Shown here one piece after another: positions 53,948 through 62,626 of a stretch of DNA of 64,000 nucleotides. The stretch covers positions 124,001-188,000 of the forward strand of contig NZ_FXWZ01000003.1 in assembly GCF_900184225.1 (NCBI RefSeq), written 5' to 3'. The notes under the pieces are model-generated. The model was given only the letters and a program-made list of their open reading frames with translations. It was not told the DNA's origin and did not search any database. The stretch comes from Brevibacterium ihuae (GTDB lineage: Bacteria; Actinomycetota; Actinomycetes; Actinomycetales; Brevibacteriaceae). A program made the position numbers and the translations under genes. The stretch's first letter is position 1; every line of letters starts with the position of its first letter.

Positions 53948-55416
53948 TGTCCGAGGTGCGCGGCGAGCGCCCGCAGACGGGTGAGCGAGGAGCCCTTGCC
54001 GAGGATCTCCATCGACTCGAAGAGCGGCGGGGACACCCGGCGTCCCGACACCGCGACGCGCAGCGGTCCGAACGCGAGGCGGGGCTTGATCCCCAGCTCG
54101 TCGACGAGCTTCGCGGTGAGCGCGTCCTGGATCGCCGGGGTCGTCCAGGAGTCGAGCGGCTCGAGCACCTCGAGGGAGGCGGCGAGCACCTGCGGCGCGG
54201 TGTCCTTGAGCGTCTTGAGCCCGTCCTCGGTGAGTTCGAGCTCGGAGTCGGCGGTGAAGAGGAAGCCGAGCAGGTCCGGGGCCTCGCCGAGGAGGTTCAT
54301 CCGGGTCTGGACGAGCGGCGCCGCGGCTTCGAGGATCTCCTGCTCGCGCGCGTTCGGCTCGCCGTCGATGACGCCGGCGGAGTTGAGGTAGGGCACGAGG
54401 CGGGCGGTGAAGTCCGCCTCGTCGAGGGCCCGGATGTGGTCGGCGTTAATCGCGGTGGCCTTCTTGACGTCGAAGCGGGCCGGGTTGGGGTTGACGTCGT
54501 GGACGTCGAACGCGGACACGAACTCCTCGACGGAGAAGACGTCGCGGTCCGGGCCGATCGACCAGCCGAGCAGCGCGAGGTAGTTGATGAGCCCCTCGCG
54601 GATGAAGCCGTTGTCGCGGTGGAGGAAGAGGTTCGACTCCGGGTCGCGCTTCGAGAGCTTCTTGTTCCCCTGGCCCATGACGTAGGGCAGGTGGCCGTAC
54701 TCCGGCGTCCGCTCGGCCACGCCGACCGCCTTGAGCGCCTCGAAGAGGACGATCTGGCGCGGGGTCGAGGAGAGAAGGTCCTCGCCGCGGAGCACGTGGG
54801 TGATGCCCATGAGGGCATCGTCGACGGGGTTGACGAGGGTGTACAGCGGCTGCCCGTTGGCGCGCACGACGACGAAGTCCGGCACCGTGCCGGCCTTGAA
54901 GGTGATCTCGCCGCGCACGAGGTCGGTCCACGTGATGTCCTCGTCCGGCATCCGCACGCGGAGCACGGGTTCCCGGCCCTCGGCGCGGAAGGCCGCCTTC
55001 TGCTCCTCGGTGAGGTCGCGGTCGAAGCCGTCGTAGCCGAGCTTGGGGTCGCGCCCGGCGGCCCGGTGGCGCTCCTCGACCTCCTCGTTCGTCGAGAACG
55101 ACTCGTAGAGGTGGCCGCCGGCCACGAGCTTCTCGATGACCTCGGTGTAGATGTCCCCGCGCTGCGACTGGCGGTACGGTCCGTGCGGACCGCCGACGTC
55201 GATGCCCTCGTCCCAGTCGAGACCGAGCCAGCGCATCGCCTCGACGACCTGGCCGTAGCTCTCCTCGGAGTCGCGGGCGGCGTCGGTGTCCTCGATGCGG
55301 AAGACGAAGGTGCCGCCGGTGTGCCGGGCGTACGCCCAGTTGAAGAGGGCGGTGCGCACCATTCCGACGTGCGGGGTGCCGGTGGGCGATGGGCAGAAGC
55401 GAACTCTGACGTTCAC
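53944..55416 (-). CDS. gltX: Glutamyl-tRNA synthetase
   Basis: Charges tRNA-Glu, and in many actinomycetes tRNA-Gln as well through GatCAB. The 490-residue class I enzyme has the HIGH-type [18 protein letters not shown], and the KMSKS-type KKLSKRD. GTG start at 55416. The tRNA-Glu and tRNA-Gln genes lie 4 kb away, a coincidence of place. Confidence 0.97.
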   Translation of the reverse strand: MNVRVRFCPSPTGTPHVGMVRTALFNWAYARHTGGTFVFRIEDTDAARDSEESYGQVVEAMRWLGLDWDEGIDVGGPHGPYRQSQRGDIYTEVIEKLVAGGHLYESFSTNEEVEERHRAAGRDPKLGYDGFDRDLTEEQKAAFRAEGREPVLRVRMPDEDITWTDLVRGEITFKAGTVPDFVVVRANGQPLYTLVNPVDDALMGITHVLRGEDLLSSTPRQIVLFEALKAVGVAERTPEYGHLPYVMGQGNKKLSKRDPESNLFLHRDNGFIREGLINYLALLGWSIGPDRDVFSVEEFVSAFDVHDVNPNPARFDVKKATAINADHIRALDEADFTARLVPYLNSAGVIDGEPNAREQEILEAAAPLVQTRMNLLGEAPDLLGFLFTADSELELTEDGLKTLKDTAPQVLAASLEVLEPLDSWTTPAIQDALTAKLVDELGIKPRLAFGPLRVAVSGRRVSPPLFESMEILGKGSSLTRLRALAAHLGQ

Positions 55417-55500
55417 GGGGTCTCCTCGGTGCGGTGGCGTGCTGAGACGGGTCGGGCGCCGCCGGTGAGGCGGGCGCGGCCCGGGTGGCGGACGTCCGGG

Positions 55501-56310
55501 TCAGGCGTCCATGACGGGGTTGGTGAGCAGGCCGAGGCCGTCGATCGCGATGTCGACCCGGTTGCCGCTGACGATCTGTCCGACACCGGCCGGGGTGCCG
55601 GTGAGGATGACGTCGCCGGGCAGCAGGGTGATCGTCTCGCTCAGGTGCTCGATGAGGGTGGGGATGTCGAAGATGAAGTCGTCGGTGTTCCCGTCCTGCT
55701 TGAGCTCGCCGTCGACCCACGAGCGGATGCGGACGCCCTCGGGGTCGAACTCGGTCTCGATCCATGGCCCGAGCGGGGCCGAGGTGTCGAAGCCCTTGGC
55801 CCGCGACCACTGCTTGTCGGTCTTCTGGATGTCGCGCAGGGTGACGTCGTTGCCGGCGGTGTAGCCGAGCACGTGGTCGTAGGCCTTCTCCGCCGGGACC
55901 TGCTTGGCGACGCGGCTGATGACGACGGCGAGTTCGGCCTCATAGGACACGTGCTCGCTGATCGCCGGCAGCCGGATGGGATCGCCGGGGCCGACGACCG
56001 CGGTGTTGGGCTTGAAGAACGTCAGCGGGGAGACGGGCACCTCGTTGCCGAGCTCCTTGGCGTGGTCGGCGAAGTTGCGGCCGACGCCGATGACCTTGGA
56101 GCGCGGGATGATCGGGGCGAGCAGCCGGACGTCGTCGTAGGCGAGCCGGGTGCCGGTCGACTGGGCGGGGCTGAAGAACGGGTCGGAGTCGAGGACCGCG
56201 ATCTGCAGGCCCGAGGTGTCGAGCGTCCCGTCGTCGGCGACCCCGGGCAGGTCGCCCTCGACGACGCCGTAGGCGGGTGCGTCCTCATGGATGAAACGTG
56301 CGATGCGCAT
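55501..56310 (-). CDS. Fumarylacetoacetate hydrolase-family protein
   Basis: The 269-residue FAHD-fold enzyme has VIGVGRNFADHAKELG, PLTFFKPNTAVVGPGD, YEAELAVVISR with the metal-binding Glu, GYTAGNDVTLRD and the closing LTGTPAGVG. Members act as 2-hydroxyhepta-2,4-diene-1,7-dioate isomerases or oxaloacetate/acylpyruvate hydrolases; the substrate cannot be read. ATG at 56310. Divergent from hrpB with 73 bp between. Confidence 0.92.
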   Translation of the reverse strand: MRIARFIHEDAPAYGVVEGDLPGVADDGTLDTSGLQIAVLDSDPFFSPAQSTGTRLAYDDVRLLAPIIPRSKVIGVGRNFADHAKELGNEVPVSPLTFFKPNTAVVGPGDPIRLPAISEHVSYEAELAVVISRVAKQVPAEKAYDHVLGYTAGNDVTLRDIQKTDKQWSRAKGFDTSAPLGPWIETEFDPEGVRIRSWVDGELKQDGNTDDFIFDIPTLIEHLSETITLLPGDVILTGTPAGVGQIVSGNRVDIAIDGLGLLTNPVMDA

Positions 56311-56383
56311 GGGGACCAGTCTACGCAGGGGGACGGACGCGGGCCGGGTCAGCCGTGTCCGCGCCGGGTGGGAGACTGGTCCC

Positions 56384-59029
56384 GTGCCGCTCTTCGACCT
56401 CGATTCGCTGTCCGCCGGACTGCCGGCCGCCGCTGTGCTGCCCGGGCTCGCCGCGCTCGCCCGGACCGGTCCGGTGCGCGCGGTGATCGAGGCGCCCCCG
56501 GGCACCGGCAAGACCACGCTCGTGCCGCCGGCCCTCGCCGCAGCGCTCGCTGACACCGCCGGGTTCGGGTCCGAGCAGCGCGCCGGGTCCGGGACCGGGG
56601 GCGCGCAGGGCGCCGGCCGCGTCGTCGTCGCCCAGCCGCGGCGGATGGCCGCCCGCTCCGCCGCCCGGCGCCTCGCATCGCTCACCGGCACGCGCCTCGG
56701 CGAGGACATCGGCTTCACCGTCCGCGGGGACCGGAAGGTCTGCCGGCGGACATCGGTGGAGTTCGTCACCTACGGCGTCCTCGTCCGCCGGCTCCTCGGC
56801 GATCCCGAGCTCGCCGGCACCGCGGCGGTCGTGCTCGACGAGATCCACGAGCGGCATCTCGATGCCGACCTCGCCTTCGGGATGCTCCGCGAGCTCATCG
56901 AGCTCCGCGACGACCTCTCCCTCGTCGTCATGTCCGCGACGCTCGAAGCGGCGCACTGGGCGGCGCTCCTCGACGAGGACGGCGGCACCCACGGGGAGGA
57001 CGCCGCGCCGGCCCCGGTGCTCACCGCCCGTGCCGACATCCACCCGCTCGAGGTGCGGTGGGCGCCGGCGCCCCGCCGACCGCTCGATGCGCGCGGCGTC
57101 CACCCGGATTTCCTCGCCCATGTCGCCCGGCAGACCGCCGCGGCCGCGGCGGAGCCCGATTCCGGGGACGTCCTCGTGTTCCTCCCGGGGATGCGCGAGA
57201 TCGACCGCGTGAGCGGGCTCCTCCGGAGCGCGCTGCCCGCCGGCTCCGAGGTGCTCGCGCTCACCGGCGGGACCCCGCCGGCCGAGCAGGATCGCATCCT
57301 GTCCCCTGCTGCGGCGGGCGGGGTCGGCGGACCCGGATCCGCGGGGACCGGATCCGGCACGCGCGTCGTCGTCGCGACCGCGGTTGCGGAATCGTCCCTC
57401 ACCGTCCCCGGGGTGCGCACCGTCGTCGACGCCGGACTTTCCCGGCAGCCGCGCTTCGACACCGTGCGCGGGATGAGCGGACTCGTCACGGTGCGGGAGT
57501 CGAAGGCGGCGGGCACGCAGCGGGCCGGCCGCGCCGCCCGCGAAGGCCCCGGCCGCGTCATCCGCTGTATGGCGGAATCCGATTGGGCGGGCCTGCCCGC
57601 GGACACCCCGCCGGAGGTCCGAACCGCCGACCTCACCTCCGCCGTCCTCGACCTCGCGTGCTGGGGCGCACCGGGCGGGGACGGCCTGCGGCTGCCCGAC
57701 CCGCTGCCGGAGCGAGCGCGGGAGAGCGCGGAGGCCACGCTGCGCGGTCTCGGCGCCCTCGACAGCGCCGGGCGGGCGACGGATCTCGGACGGCGACTCG
57801 CGCGGATCCCGGCCGATCCCCGGCTCGCGCGCGGGCTGCTCGCCGGGGCCGCAGTCGTCGGTGCGCGACGGGCCGCCGAGGTCGTCGCCGCCCTCGGCCT
57901 CGAGCTGCGGGCGCCCGGGGGCGATCTGCCGGCCCTCCTCCGCTCCCTGCGCCGCGACCGCGACCGCGCCTGGTCCGCCGAGGTCGACCGGTTCGAGCGG
58001 ATGGCACTGCGCGATCTGTACGAGGGGGCCGCGTCCCCGCTGGGATCGGCGGCGGCGACGGCGGACGCAGCCGTGGGCCTCGTCGCGGCTCTCGCCCGTC
58101 CCGACCGGATCGCCCGGGAACGGTCCGACGCCCCCGGCGAGTACCTGTTCACCTCGGGCACGGGAGCGGTGCTACCCCGCGATTCGCAGCTGGCCGGAAG
58201 CTCGTGGCTCGCCGTCGCCGACGTCGGGCTCGCCGGGGATCGTGCCCTCATCCGGGCGGCCGCACCGATCACCCGGGAGATCGCGGAGTTCGCCGCCTCC
58301 GGACTACGGAGCACGTCCGAAGACGCGCGTTTCGAGGGCGGTCGCGTCCGCGCGCGCCGGATCGACCGGCTCGGGGCGATCGTGCTGTCGTCGACCCCCG
58401 TCGCCGCCACCGCAGAATCCGAAGAGCTCGCCCTCGCCGCAGCGGTCGCCGAAGAGGGGCCCGCCCTGCTCGCTCCGGGAGCGGCGTTCGAGACACTGCG
58501 CCGGCGCCTCGGGCTCCTCCACGCAACTCTCGGCGATCCGTGGCCGGACGTGCGGTGGGAGGCTCTGCTCGTCCGGTTCGCGGGGCGGCTGCGCGAGCGT
58601 GCGCCGGTGGGATGGCTGCAGGAGGTCCTCCCCTGGCCGGAGGCGGCCCGGCTCGACGCGCTCGCACCCGAGCGGCTGACGGTGCCGAGCGGACGCGCCG
58701 TGCTCCTCGACTACCCGGAGCCGGAGGCGCACGACCGCGATGGGGACACCGGTGACGGGACCGGGGTCGTGCCCCCGGTGCTCGCGGTCAAGCTTCAGGA
58801 GTGCTTCGGCTGGGCGACCGGCCCGGAGGTGGCCGGCGTGCCCGTCGTCCTCCACCTGCTGTCGCCGGCCGGGCGGCCGCTCGCGGTGACGAGCGACCTC
58901 GCCTCGTTCTGGGACGGCGCGTACGCGCAGGTCCGGGCGGAGAACCGGAACCGCTACGCCAAGCACCCGTGGCCGGAGGACCCGTGGAACGCCCTGCCGG
59001 CGCGGGGGACGAAGAAGAGCGGGAGGTAG
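56384..59029 (+). CDS. hrpB: ATP-dependent helicase HrpB
   Basis: DEAH-family helicase of 881 residues. Walker A PPGTGKTT at about 38-45, the DEIH box VLDEIHERHLDADL, VMSATLEAAHW, and the motif VI-like TQRAGRAAREGPGRVIR, then the HrpB C-terminal domain ending KHPWPEDPWNALP. A Gly-rich stretch of about 22 residues is inserted before motif Ia. The cellular role of HrpB is poorly known. GTG at 56384 is the start, as the conserved N-terminus begins there. Its last 33 bases are duplicated 1.26 kb downstream. Confidence 0.93.
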   Translation: MPLFDLDSLSAGLPAAAVLPGLAALARTGPVRAVIEAPPGTGKTTLVPPALAAALADTAGFGSEQRAGSGTGGAQGAGRVVVAQPRRMAARSAARRLASLTGTRLGEDIGFTVRGDRKVCRRTSVEFVTYGVLVRRLLGDPELAGTAAVVLDEIHERHLDADLAFGMLRELIELRDDLSLVVMSATLEAAHWAALLDEDGGTHGEDAAPAPVLTARADIHPLEVRWAPAPRRPLDARGVHPDFLAHVARQTAAAAAEPDSGDVLVFLPGMREIDRVSGLLRSALPAGSEVLALTGGTPPAEQDRILSPAAAGGVGGPGSAGTGSGTRVVVATAVAESSLTVPGVRTVVDAGLSRQPRFDTVRGMSGLVTVRESKAAGTQRAGRAAREGPGRVIRCMAESDWAGLPADTPPEVRTADLTSAVLDLACWGAPGGDGLRLPDPLPERARESAEATLRGLGALDSAGRATDLGRRLARIPADPRLARGLLAGAAVVGARRAAEVVAALGLELRAPGGDLPALLRSLRRDRDRAWSAEVDRFERMALRDLYEGAASPLGSAAATADAAVGLVAALARPDRIARERSDAPGEYLFTSGTGAVLPRDSQLAGSSWLAVADVGLAGDRALIRAAAPITREIAEFAASGLRSTSEDARFEGGRVRARRIDRLGAIVLSSTPVAATAESEELALAAAVAEEGPALLAPGAAFETLRRRLGLLHATLGDPWPDVRWEALLVRFAGRLRERAPVGWLQEVLPWPEAARLDALAPERLTVPSGRAVLLDYPEPEAHDRDGDTGDGTGVVPPVLAVKLQECFGWATGPEVAGVPVVLHLLSPAGRPLAVTSDLASFWDGAYAQVRAENRNRYAKHPWPEDPWNALPARGTKKSGR

Positions 59030-59030
59030 G
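58998..59030 (+). repeat. Direct repeat, left copy (3' end of hrpB)
   Basis: This 33-bp segment covers the last ten codons and stop of hrpB. It matches 60262-60294 at 31 of 33 positions in the same orientation. The two copies bracket the TetR and RibD-like genes. Confidence 0.85.
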
Positions 59031-59042
59031 AGACGACGACGT

Positions 59043-59609
59043 TCAGGGCAGCAGTCCGGCGACGAGATCATCGATGATGTCGTCCGTCGACGTCGCAGGC
59101 ATGAGCGGAGTCGTCAGTCGGTCGAGGACAAGACCCTCGATCGCGTAGTGGAAGAGTGCGATGTGTCGGGATCCGCCGGGCAGACCCGCCGCCTCGTTGA
59201 AGGCGACGTCCTGCTCGAACGACTCGCTCCGCCATTCGGCGATCAGTCCCGCCACCTCGGGCCTGCGCGCGCTCTCCAGGCGCAGCTCGAACAGCGCCAT
59301 CGCCACATCGCGATCCTGCGTGAGCCGACGAACGAGGTCGCGCATGTAGTCGGCGAACAGCGCAGGACCCGCCGGCTGCTCGGCTCGCAGGCGGAGGTCG
59401 TCGGCACTCGGCTGCAGACGCTCCCCGATGCGCAGCACCAGTGCGCGGATGAGCTCTGCACGGGTGCGGAAGTAGTTCGATGCGGTGCCGACCGGCACCG
59501 CGGCGTCCCTGTCGACCGCGCGGTGGGTGAGACCGCGCGCGCCCTCGCGCGCCAGGATCCGCACACCCGCGTCGGCGAGCGCTCGTCGCCGTTCCTCGTT
59601 CCGCGTCAT
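59043..59609 (-). CDS. TetR-family transcriptional regulator
   Basis: The 188-residue repressor has an N-terminal helix-turn-helix (about 5-55; GARGLTHRAVDRDAAVPVGTASNYF) of the TetR type and a C-terminal ligand domain. Start ATG at 59609; a longer frame passes through its own promoter. It is divergent from the RibD-like reductase, with 74 bp and two palindromic sites between, so it likely controls both genes. Convergent with hrpB, 13 bp apart. Confidence 0.9.
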   Translation of the reverse strand: MTRNEERRRALADAGVRILAREGARGLTHRAVDRDAAVPVGTASNYFRTRAELIRALVLRIGERLQPSADDLRLRAEQPAGPALFADYMRDLVRRLTQDRDVAMALFELRLESARRPEVAGLIAEWRSESFEQDVAFNEAAGLPGGSRHIALFHYAIEGLVLDRLTTPLMPATSTDDIIDDLVAGLLP

Positions 59610-59629
59610 GTCGACGACTCTATCGCTTC

Positions 59630-59670
59630 CACTACACATGTTGTACCATGAATCCACTACACCTGCAGTG
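59630..59670. promoter_or_regulatory. Two repeated operator-like sites between tetR and ribD-like genes
   Basis: Sites 59630-59645 and 59655-59670 both begin CACTACAC and have imperfect dyad symmetry (second: CACTACACCTGCAGTG). Their starts are 25 bp apart, in the divergent promoter region, a typical setup for TetR autorepression and control of the neighbour. Confidence 0.6.
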
Positions 59671-59683
59671 ATAGGAGACCCGC

Positions 59684-60253
59684 ATGCGTGAACTCGTCTA
59701 CTACATCGCCACGTCGCTCGACGGCAGGATCGCCGGACCGCAGGGGGAGTTCGACGCCTTCCCCCTCGAAGGGGACCACATGGAGCACGTTCTCGGACGC
59801 TACGCCGACGCGCTCCCGACCTCGGCGGCCGCGCATCTCGGCATCGAGCAGGCGCGCACCCGTTTCAGCACCGTCCTCATGGGGTGGAACACCTATGCCG
59901 TCGGCCTGCCGGACGAGGTGAGTCCGTACCGGCATCTCGAGCAGATCGTGTTCTCCCATCGCGCGCATCCCGGTGCGGAGAACCTCACCGTCACGGACGA
60001 CGATCCTCGAGCCGTGGTCGACCGCTTCCGCGGAGAGCAGGGCACCGGGATCTGGCTGTGCGGCGGCGGCTCGCTCGCGGCGCAGCTCCTCGACCGGATC
60101 GACCGCATCGTCCTCAAGATCAACCCCCTCGTGCTCGGCGCCGGGGTCCCGATCCTCGAGGACTCCTCCTACCTCCCTGCGCTCTTCGAGCTCGAGGAGT
60201 CCACGGCGTTCGACTCCGGTGTGATCATCGCCGAGTACGTGCGACGACGATGA
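59684..60253 (+). CDS. RibD C-terminal-domain (dihydrofolate reductase-like) protein
   Basis: The 189-residue protein begins RELVYYIATSLDGRIAGPQGEFDAFP and has LMGWNTYAVGLP and IWLCGGGSLAAQLLD, typical of the RibD_C/YwjB-like reductase fold that binds NADPH. It lacks the deaminase part of RibD and is unlikely to be the chromosomal folA or riboflavin enzyme. Probably a small-molecule reductase controlled by the adjacent TetR. ATG at 59684 has TAGGAG about 8 nt upstream. Confidence 0.88.
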   Translation: MRELVYYIATSLDGRIAGPQGEFDAFPLEGDHMEHVLGRYADALPTSAAAHLGIEQARTRFSTVLMGWNTYAVGLPDEVSPYRHLEQIVFSHRAHPGAENLTVTDDDPRAVVDRFRGEQGTGIWLCGGGSLAAQLLDRIDRIVLKINPLVLGAGVPILEDSSYLPALFELEESTAFDSGVIIAEYVRRR

Positions 60254-60261
60254 TCGCCCGG

Positions 60262-60294
60262 CGGCGCGGGGGACGAAGAAGAGCAGGAGGCAGG
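60262..60294 (+). repeat. Direct repeat, right copy (hrpB 3' end remnant)
   Basis: Second copy of the hrpB tail, with two changes; one turns the TAG stop into CAG. It begins 9 bp after the RibD-like stop and is not translated in any annotated gene. Confidence 0.85.
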
Positions 60295-60380
60295 GCGCCG
60301 GGGCACCTCGGATCGGCCCTGCTCCGGCCGGCGGGCACCGGATTGGCCCGGGACCGGCCCCGCGCGGGACAATGGTGGCC

Positions 60381-61397
60381 ATGACCGCGCCCACCGCACC
60401 CGCACCGGCAGTCCGCACCGCGGAGACCGCCGATGGCATCCCGGTGCTCGCTGCGGCGGACTGGCAGGCACTGCGCGCCGCGCACGAGGCGACGGTCGGC
60501 GAGCGCACCGCGGCGCACCTCGCCCGGCGCTCCCGCGGGGAGACCCACCCGGTCGAGGACTTCCTCTTCACCTACTACCCCTTCAAGCCCGGTAAGCTCG
60601 CGCGCTGGCAGCCGGGCGCCCGGCGTGCGGTCGAGATCGCGACCGCGGACGACCGCGCCTCCTTCGACCGGCGCTGGTTCCGGTTCGAGACGCCGGCACC
60701 GGGAGCCTCGGGCGCGGCTTCGTCCGGCGCGCCCTCCGGCCCCGGCACCCGCTCCGCAGACGACGCGCACACCGGGACCTGCGCGCGGGTCGACCTCCCG
60801 GCCTGGCGCGCCGAGCGCGGGGACGGCGCCCGCTTCATCGCCGGCCTCCTCGCCTCGACCCTCGAGCGCGAAGCGACGCTCGGCTGCTTCGGCCTCCACG
60901 AATGGGCGATGGTGTACCGCCAGTCCGCAGAGGACCACCGCCACCGGCAGGTGCCGCTCCGCCTGTCGCAGGCCGACACGAACGCGGTCGTCGAATCCCA
61001 CCGCATCCGATGCAGCCACTTCGACGCGTTCCGGTTCTTCACCCCGGCCGCCGCACCGCTCAACACCCTGCAGCCCACCCGGGCGGGCATGCGCGCGAAC
61101 GAGCAGCCGGGGTGCCTCCACGCCGGCATGGACCTCTACAAGTGGGCGATGAAACTCGAGCCGATCGTCCCCTCGGAGACCGTGCTCACCGCCTTCGACC
61201 TCGCCTGCGGGATCCGCCGCCTCGACATGGAGGCCTCGCCCTACGACCTCGGCGCCTGGGGATACTCACCGGTGCGCATCGAGACGGCGGCGGGCAAGGC
61301 GGAGTACATGCGCAGGCAGGAGGAGTTCAGCCTCCGCGCCCAGGCGATCCGCCGCACGCTCCTCGACGACCTCGCCGCTGCGGGGATCACCGTCTGA
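60381..61397 (+). CDS. Conserved actinobacterial protein, often labelled 3-methyladenine DNA glycosylase
   Basis: The product is 338 residues from the ATG at 60381; ATG at 60372 is an alternative start. Seen: HLARRSRGETHPVEDFLFTYYPFKP, GLHEWAMVYRQ, and the CLHAGMDLYKWAMKL segment, which are strongly conserved blocks of an actinobacterial family that databases often name 3-methyladenine DNA glycosylase. I do not see a known glycosylase fold signature (no HhH-GPD), so that name should be treated with doubt. A low-complexity Ser/Gly/Ala insertion lies at about 110-135. Confidence 0.8.
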   Translation: MTAPTAPAPAVRTAETADGIPVLAAADWQALRAAHEATVGERTAAHLARRSRGETHPVEDFLFTYYPFKPGKLARWQPGARRAVEIATADDRASFDRRWFRFETPAPGASGAASSGAPSGPGTRSADDAHTGTCARVDLPAWRAERGDGARFIAGLLASTLEREATLGCFGLHEWAMVYRQSAEDHRHRQVPLRLSQADTNAVVESHRIRCSHFDAFRFFTPAAAPLNTLQPTRAGMRANEQPGCLHAGMDLYKWAMKLEPIVPSETVLTAFDLACGIRRLDMEASPYDLGAWGYSPVRIETAAGKAEYMRRQEEFSLRAQAIRRTLLDDLAAAGITV

Positions 61398-61439
61398 GAC
61401 GACGTCCCCTCCCCCGGGCCGCCGCCCTACGATGAATCC

Positions 61440-62414
61440 ATGCGCGCAGTCCACTTCGAGGCCTTCGGCACCGTCGAGGCCACCGGCCTGTGCCGCAGCG
61501 ACTGGCACGCCTGGGCGGGTCACGACGACACCGTCTCCCTCCCCCACGTCCCCGGGCACGAGCTCGTCGGACGGATCGCAGCCGTCGGCTCCGCAGTGCG
61601 CAGCTGGCGGGTCGGCCAGCGGGTGACCACGCCGTTCGTGGGCGGCTGCGGGACGTGCGAGTGGTGTACGGGCGGGAACGCCCAGGTGTGCCCGGACCAG
61701 ACCCAGCCGGGCTTCACGCACTTCGGCTCGTGGGCCGAGCAGGTCGTCATCCGGCACGCCGACCTCAATCTCGTCGCCGTCGACGACGCGATCCCGGCCG
61801 AGGCCGCCTGCAGCCTCGGATGCCGCTTCGCGACCTCATTCCGGGGCCTCCGTGCCCGGGCCCGGCTCGTCGCCGGCGAGACCCTCGCGGTGTTCGGGTG
61901 CGGCGGTGTCGGCCTCTCGGCCGTGATGATCGCCCGGGCGCTCGGAGCGCGGGTCATCGCCGTCGACATCAGCCCCACAGCCCTCGATCTCGCAGCCGAG
62001 CACGGGGCCGAGGTGCGCGTGGACTCCCGCGGGATGTCGCCCGCAGAGGTCGCCGCCGAGGTGGTCCGGGCCGCCGGCGCACCGCCGCAGGTCACCCTCG
62101 AGGCACTGGGCCGGGCGGAGACGATGAACGCGGCGCTGCTCTCGCTCGCGCCGCTCGGCCGCCATGTCCAGATCGGCCTGTTCGCCGAGCCGCCGGCTTC
62201 GGTGATCGGCCGCGTCATCTCGCACGAGCTCAGCCTCCTCGGGAGCCACGGGATGGCGGCGGCGGACTATCCGGAGCTCCTCAAACTCGTTCGCAGCGGT
62301 GCTCTCCGTCCGCAGGATCTCGTCACCCGGACGATCGGTCTCGAGGAGACTCCGGCCGCGCTCCTCGAGATGGATCGCGGGACCCGGCCCGGGATGACGA
62401 TCATCCGCCCCTGA
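61440..62414 (+). CDS. Zinc-dependent alcohol dehydrogenase, N-terminally shortened
   Basis: MDR-family dehydrogenase of 324 residues. Catalytic-zinc ligands: GLCRSDWH (Cys18) and PGHE (His40, Glu41). Structural zinc: CGTCEWC and a further Cys about 8 residues on. Cofactor motif AVFGCGGVGLSA. The N-terminus reads MRAVHFEAFGT and then directly VEATGLC; related enzymes have about 25 residues between these two blocks, so an internal in-frame loss at the N-terminal barrel is likely. Whether it still folds is uncertain. Start ATG at 61440, 42 bp after the previous gene. Confidence 0.85.
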   Translation: MRAVHFEAFGTVEATGLCRSDWHAWAGHDDTVSLPHVPGHELVGRIAAVGSAVRSWRVGQRVTTPFVGGCGTCEWCTGGNAQVCPDQTQPGFTHFGSWAEQVVIRHADLNLVAVDDAIPAEAACSLGCRFATSFRGLRARARLVAGETLAVFGCGGVGLSAVMIARALGARVIAVDISPTALDLAAEHGAEVRVDSRGMSPAEVAAEVVRAAGAPPQVTLEALGRAETMNAALLSLAPLGRHVQIGLFAEPPASVIGRVISHELSLLGSHGMAAADYPELLKLVRSGALRPQDLVTRTIGLEETPAALLEMDRGTRPGMTIIRP

Positions 62415-62587
62415 CCTGCGCCGGGGGGTCCCGGGTGGGTCGTGCCGCACGGTCGCCGCTCATCCGTGTCCGGGATCCTCGATCGGTCCGGTGCCGGCCG
62501 TGTCCCGCCGGATTCCGACCCGCGGGTAGGTCCGATGGCCCAGAATCCTTCACCCGCGTCCGGTATGACGGTAACGTGCCTTGTGAG

Positions 62588-62607
62588 AGGGAACGCAACG
62601 GTTCCCT
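62588..62607 (+). promoter_or_regulatory. Small hairpin in the leader of the acidic repeat protein
   Basis: AGGGAAC (62588-62594) pairs with GTTCCCT (62601-62607) around a 6-nt loop, just ahead of the AAGGAGAAGG ribosome-binding region. In the upstream 212-bp gap no other clear element was seen. Confidence 0.35.
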
Positions 62608-62626
62608 GACTACAAGGAGAAGGACC

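Noticed and set aside
58304-59071. Minus-strand open frame over the hrpB end, with a peptide shared with another minus-strand frame at 60225-61121
   Set aside because: Not genes; the shared peptide simply reflects the 33-bp direct repeat, which is reported as such.
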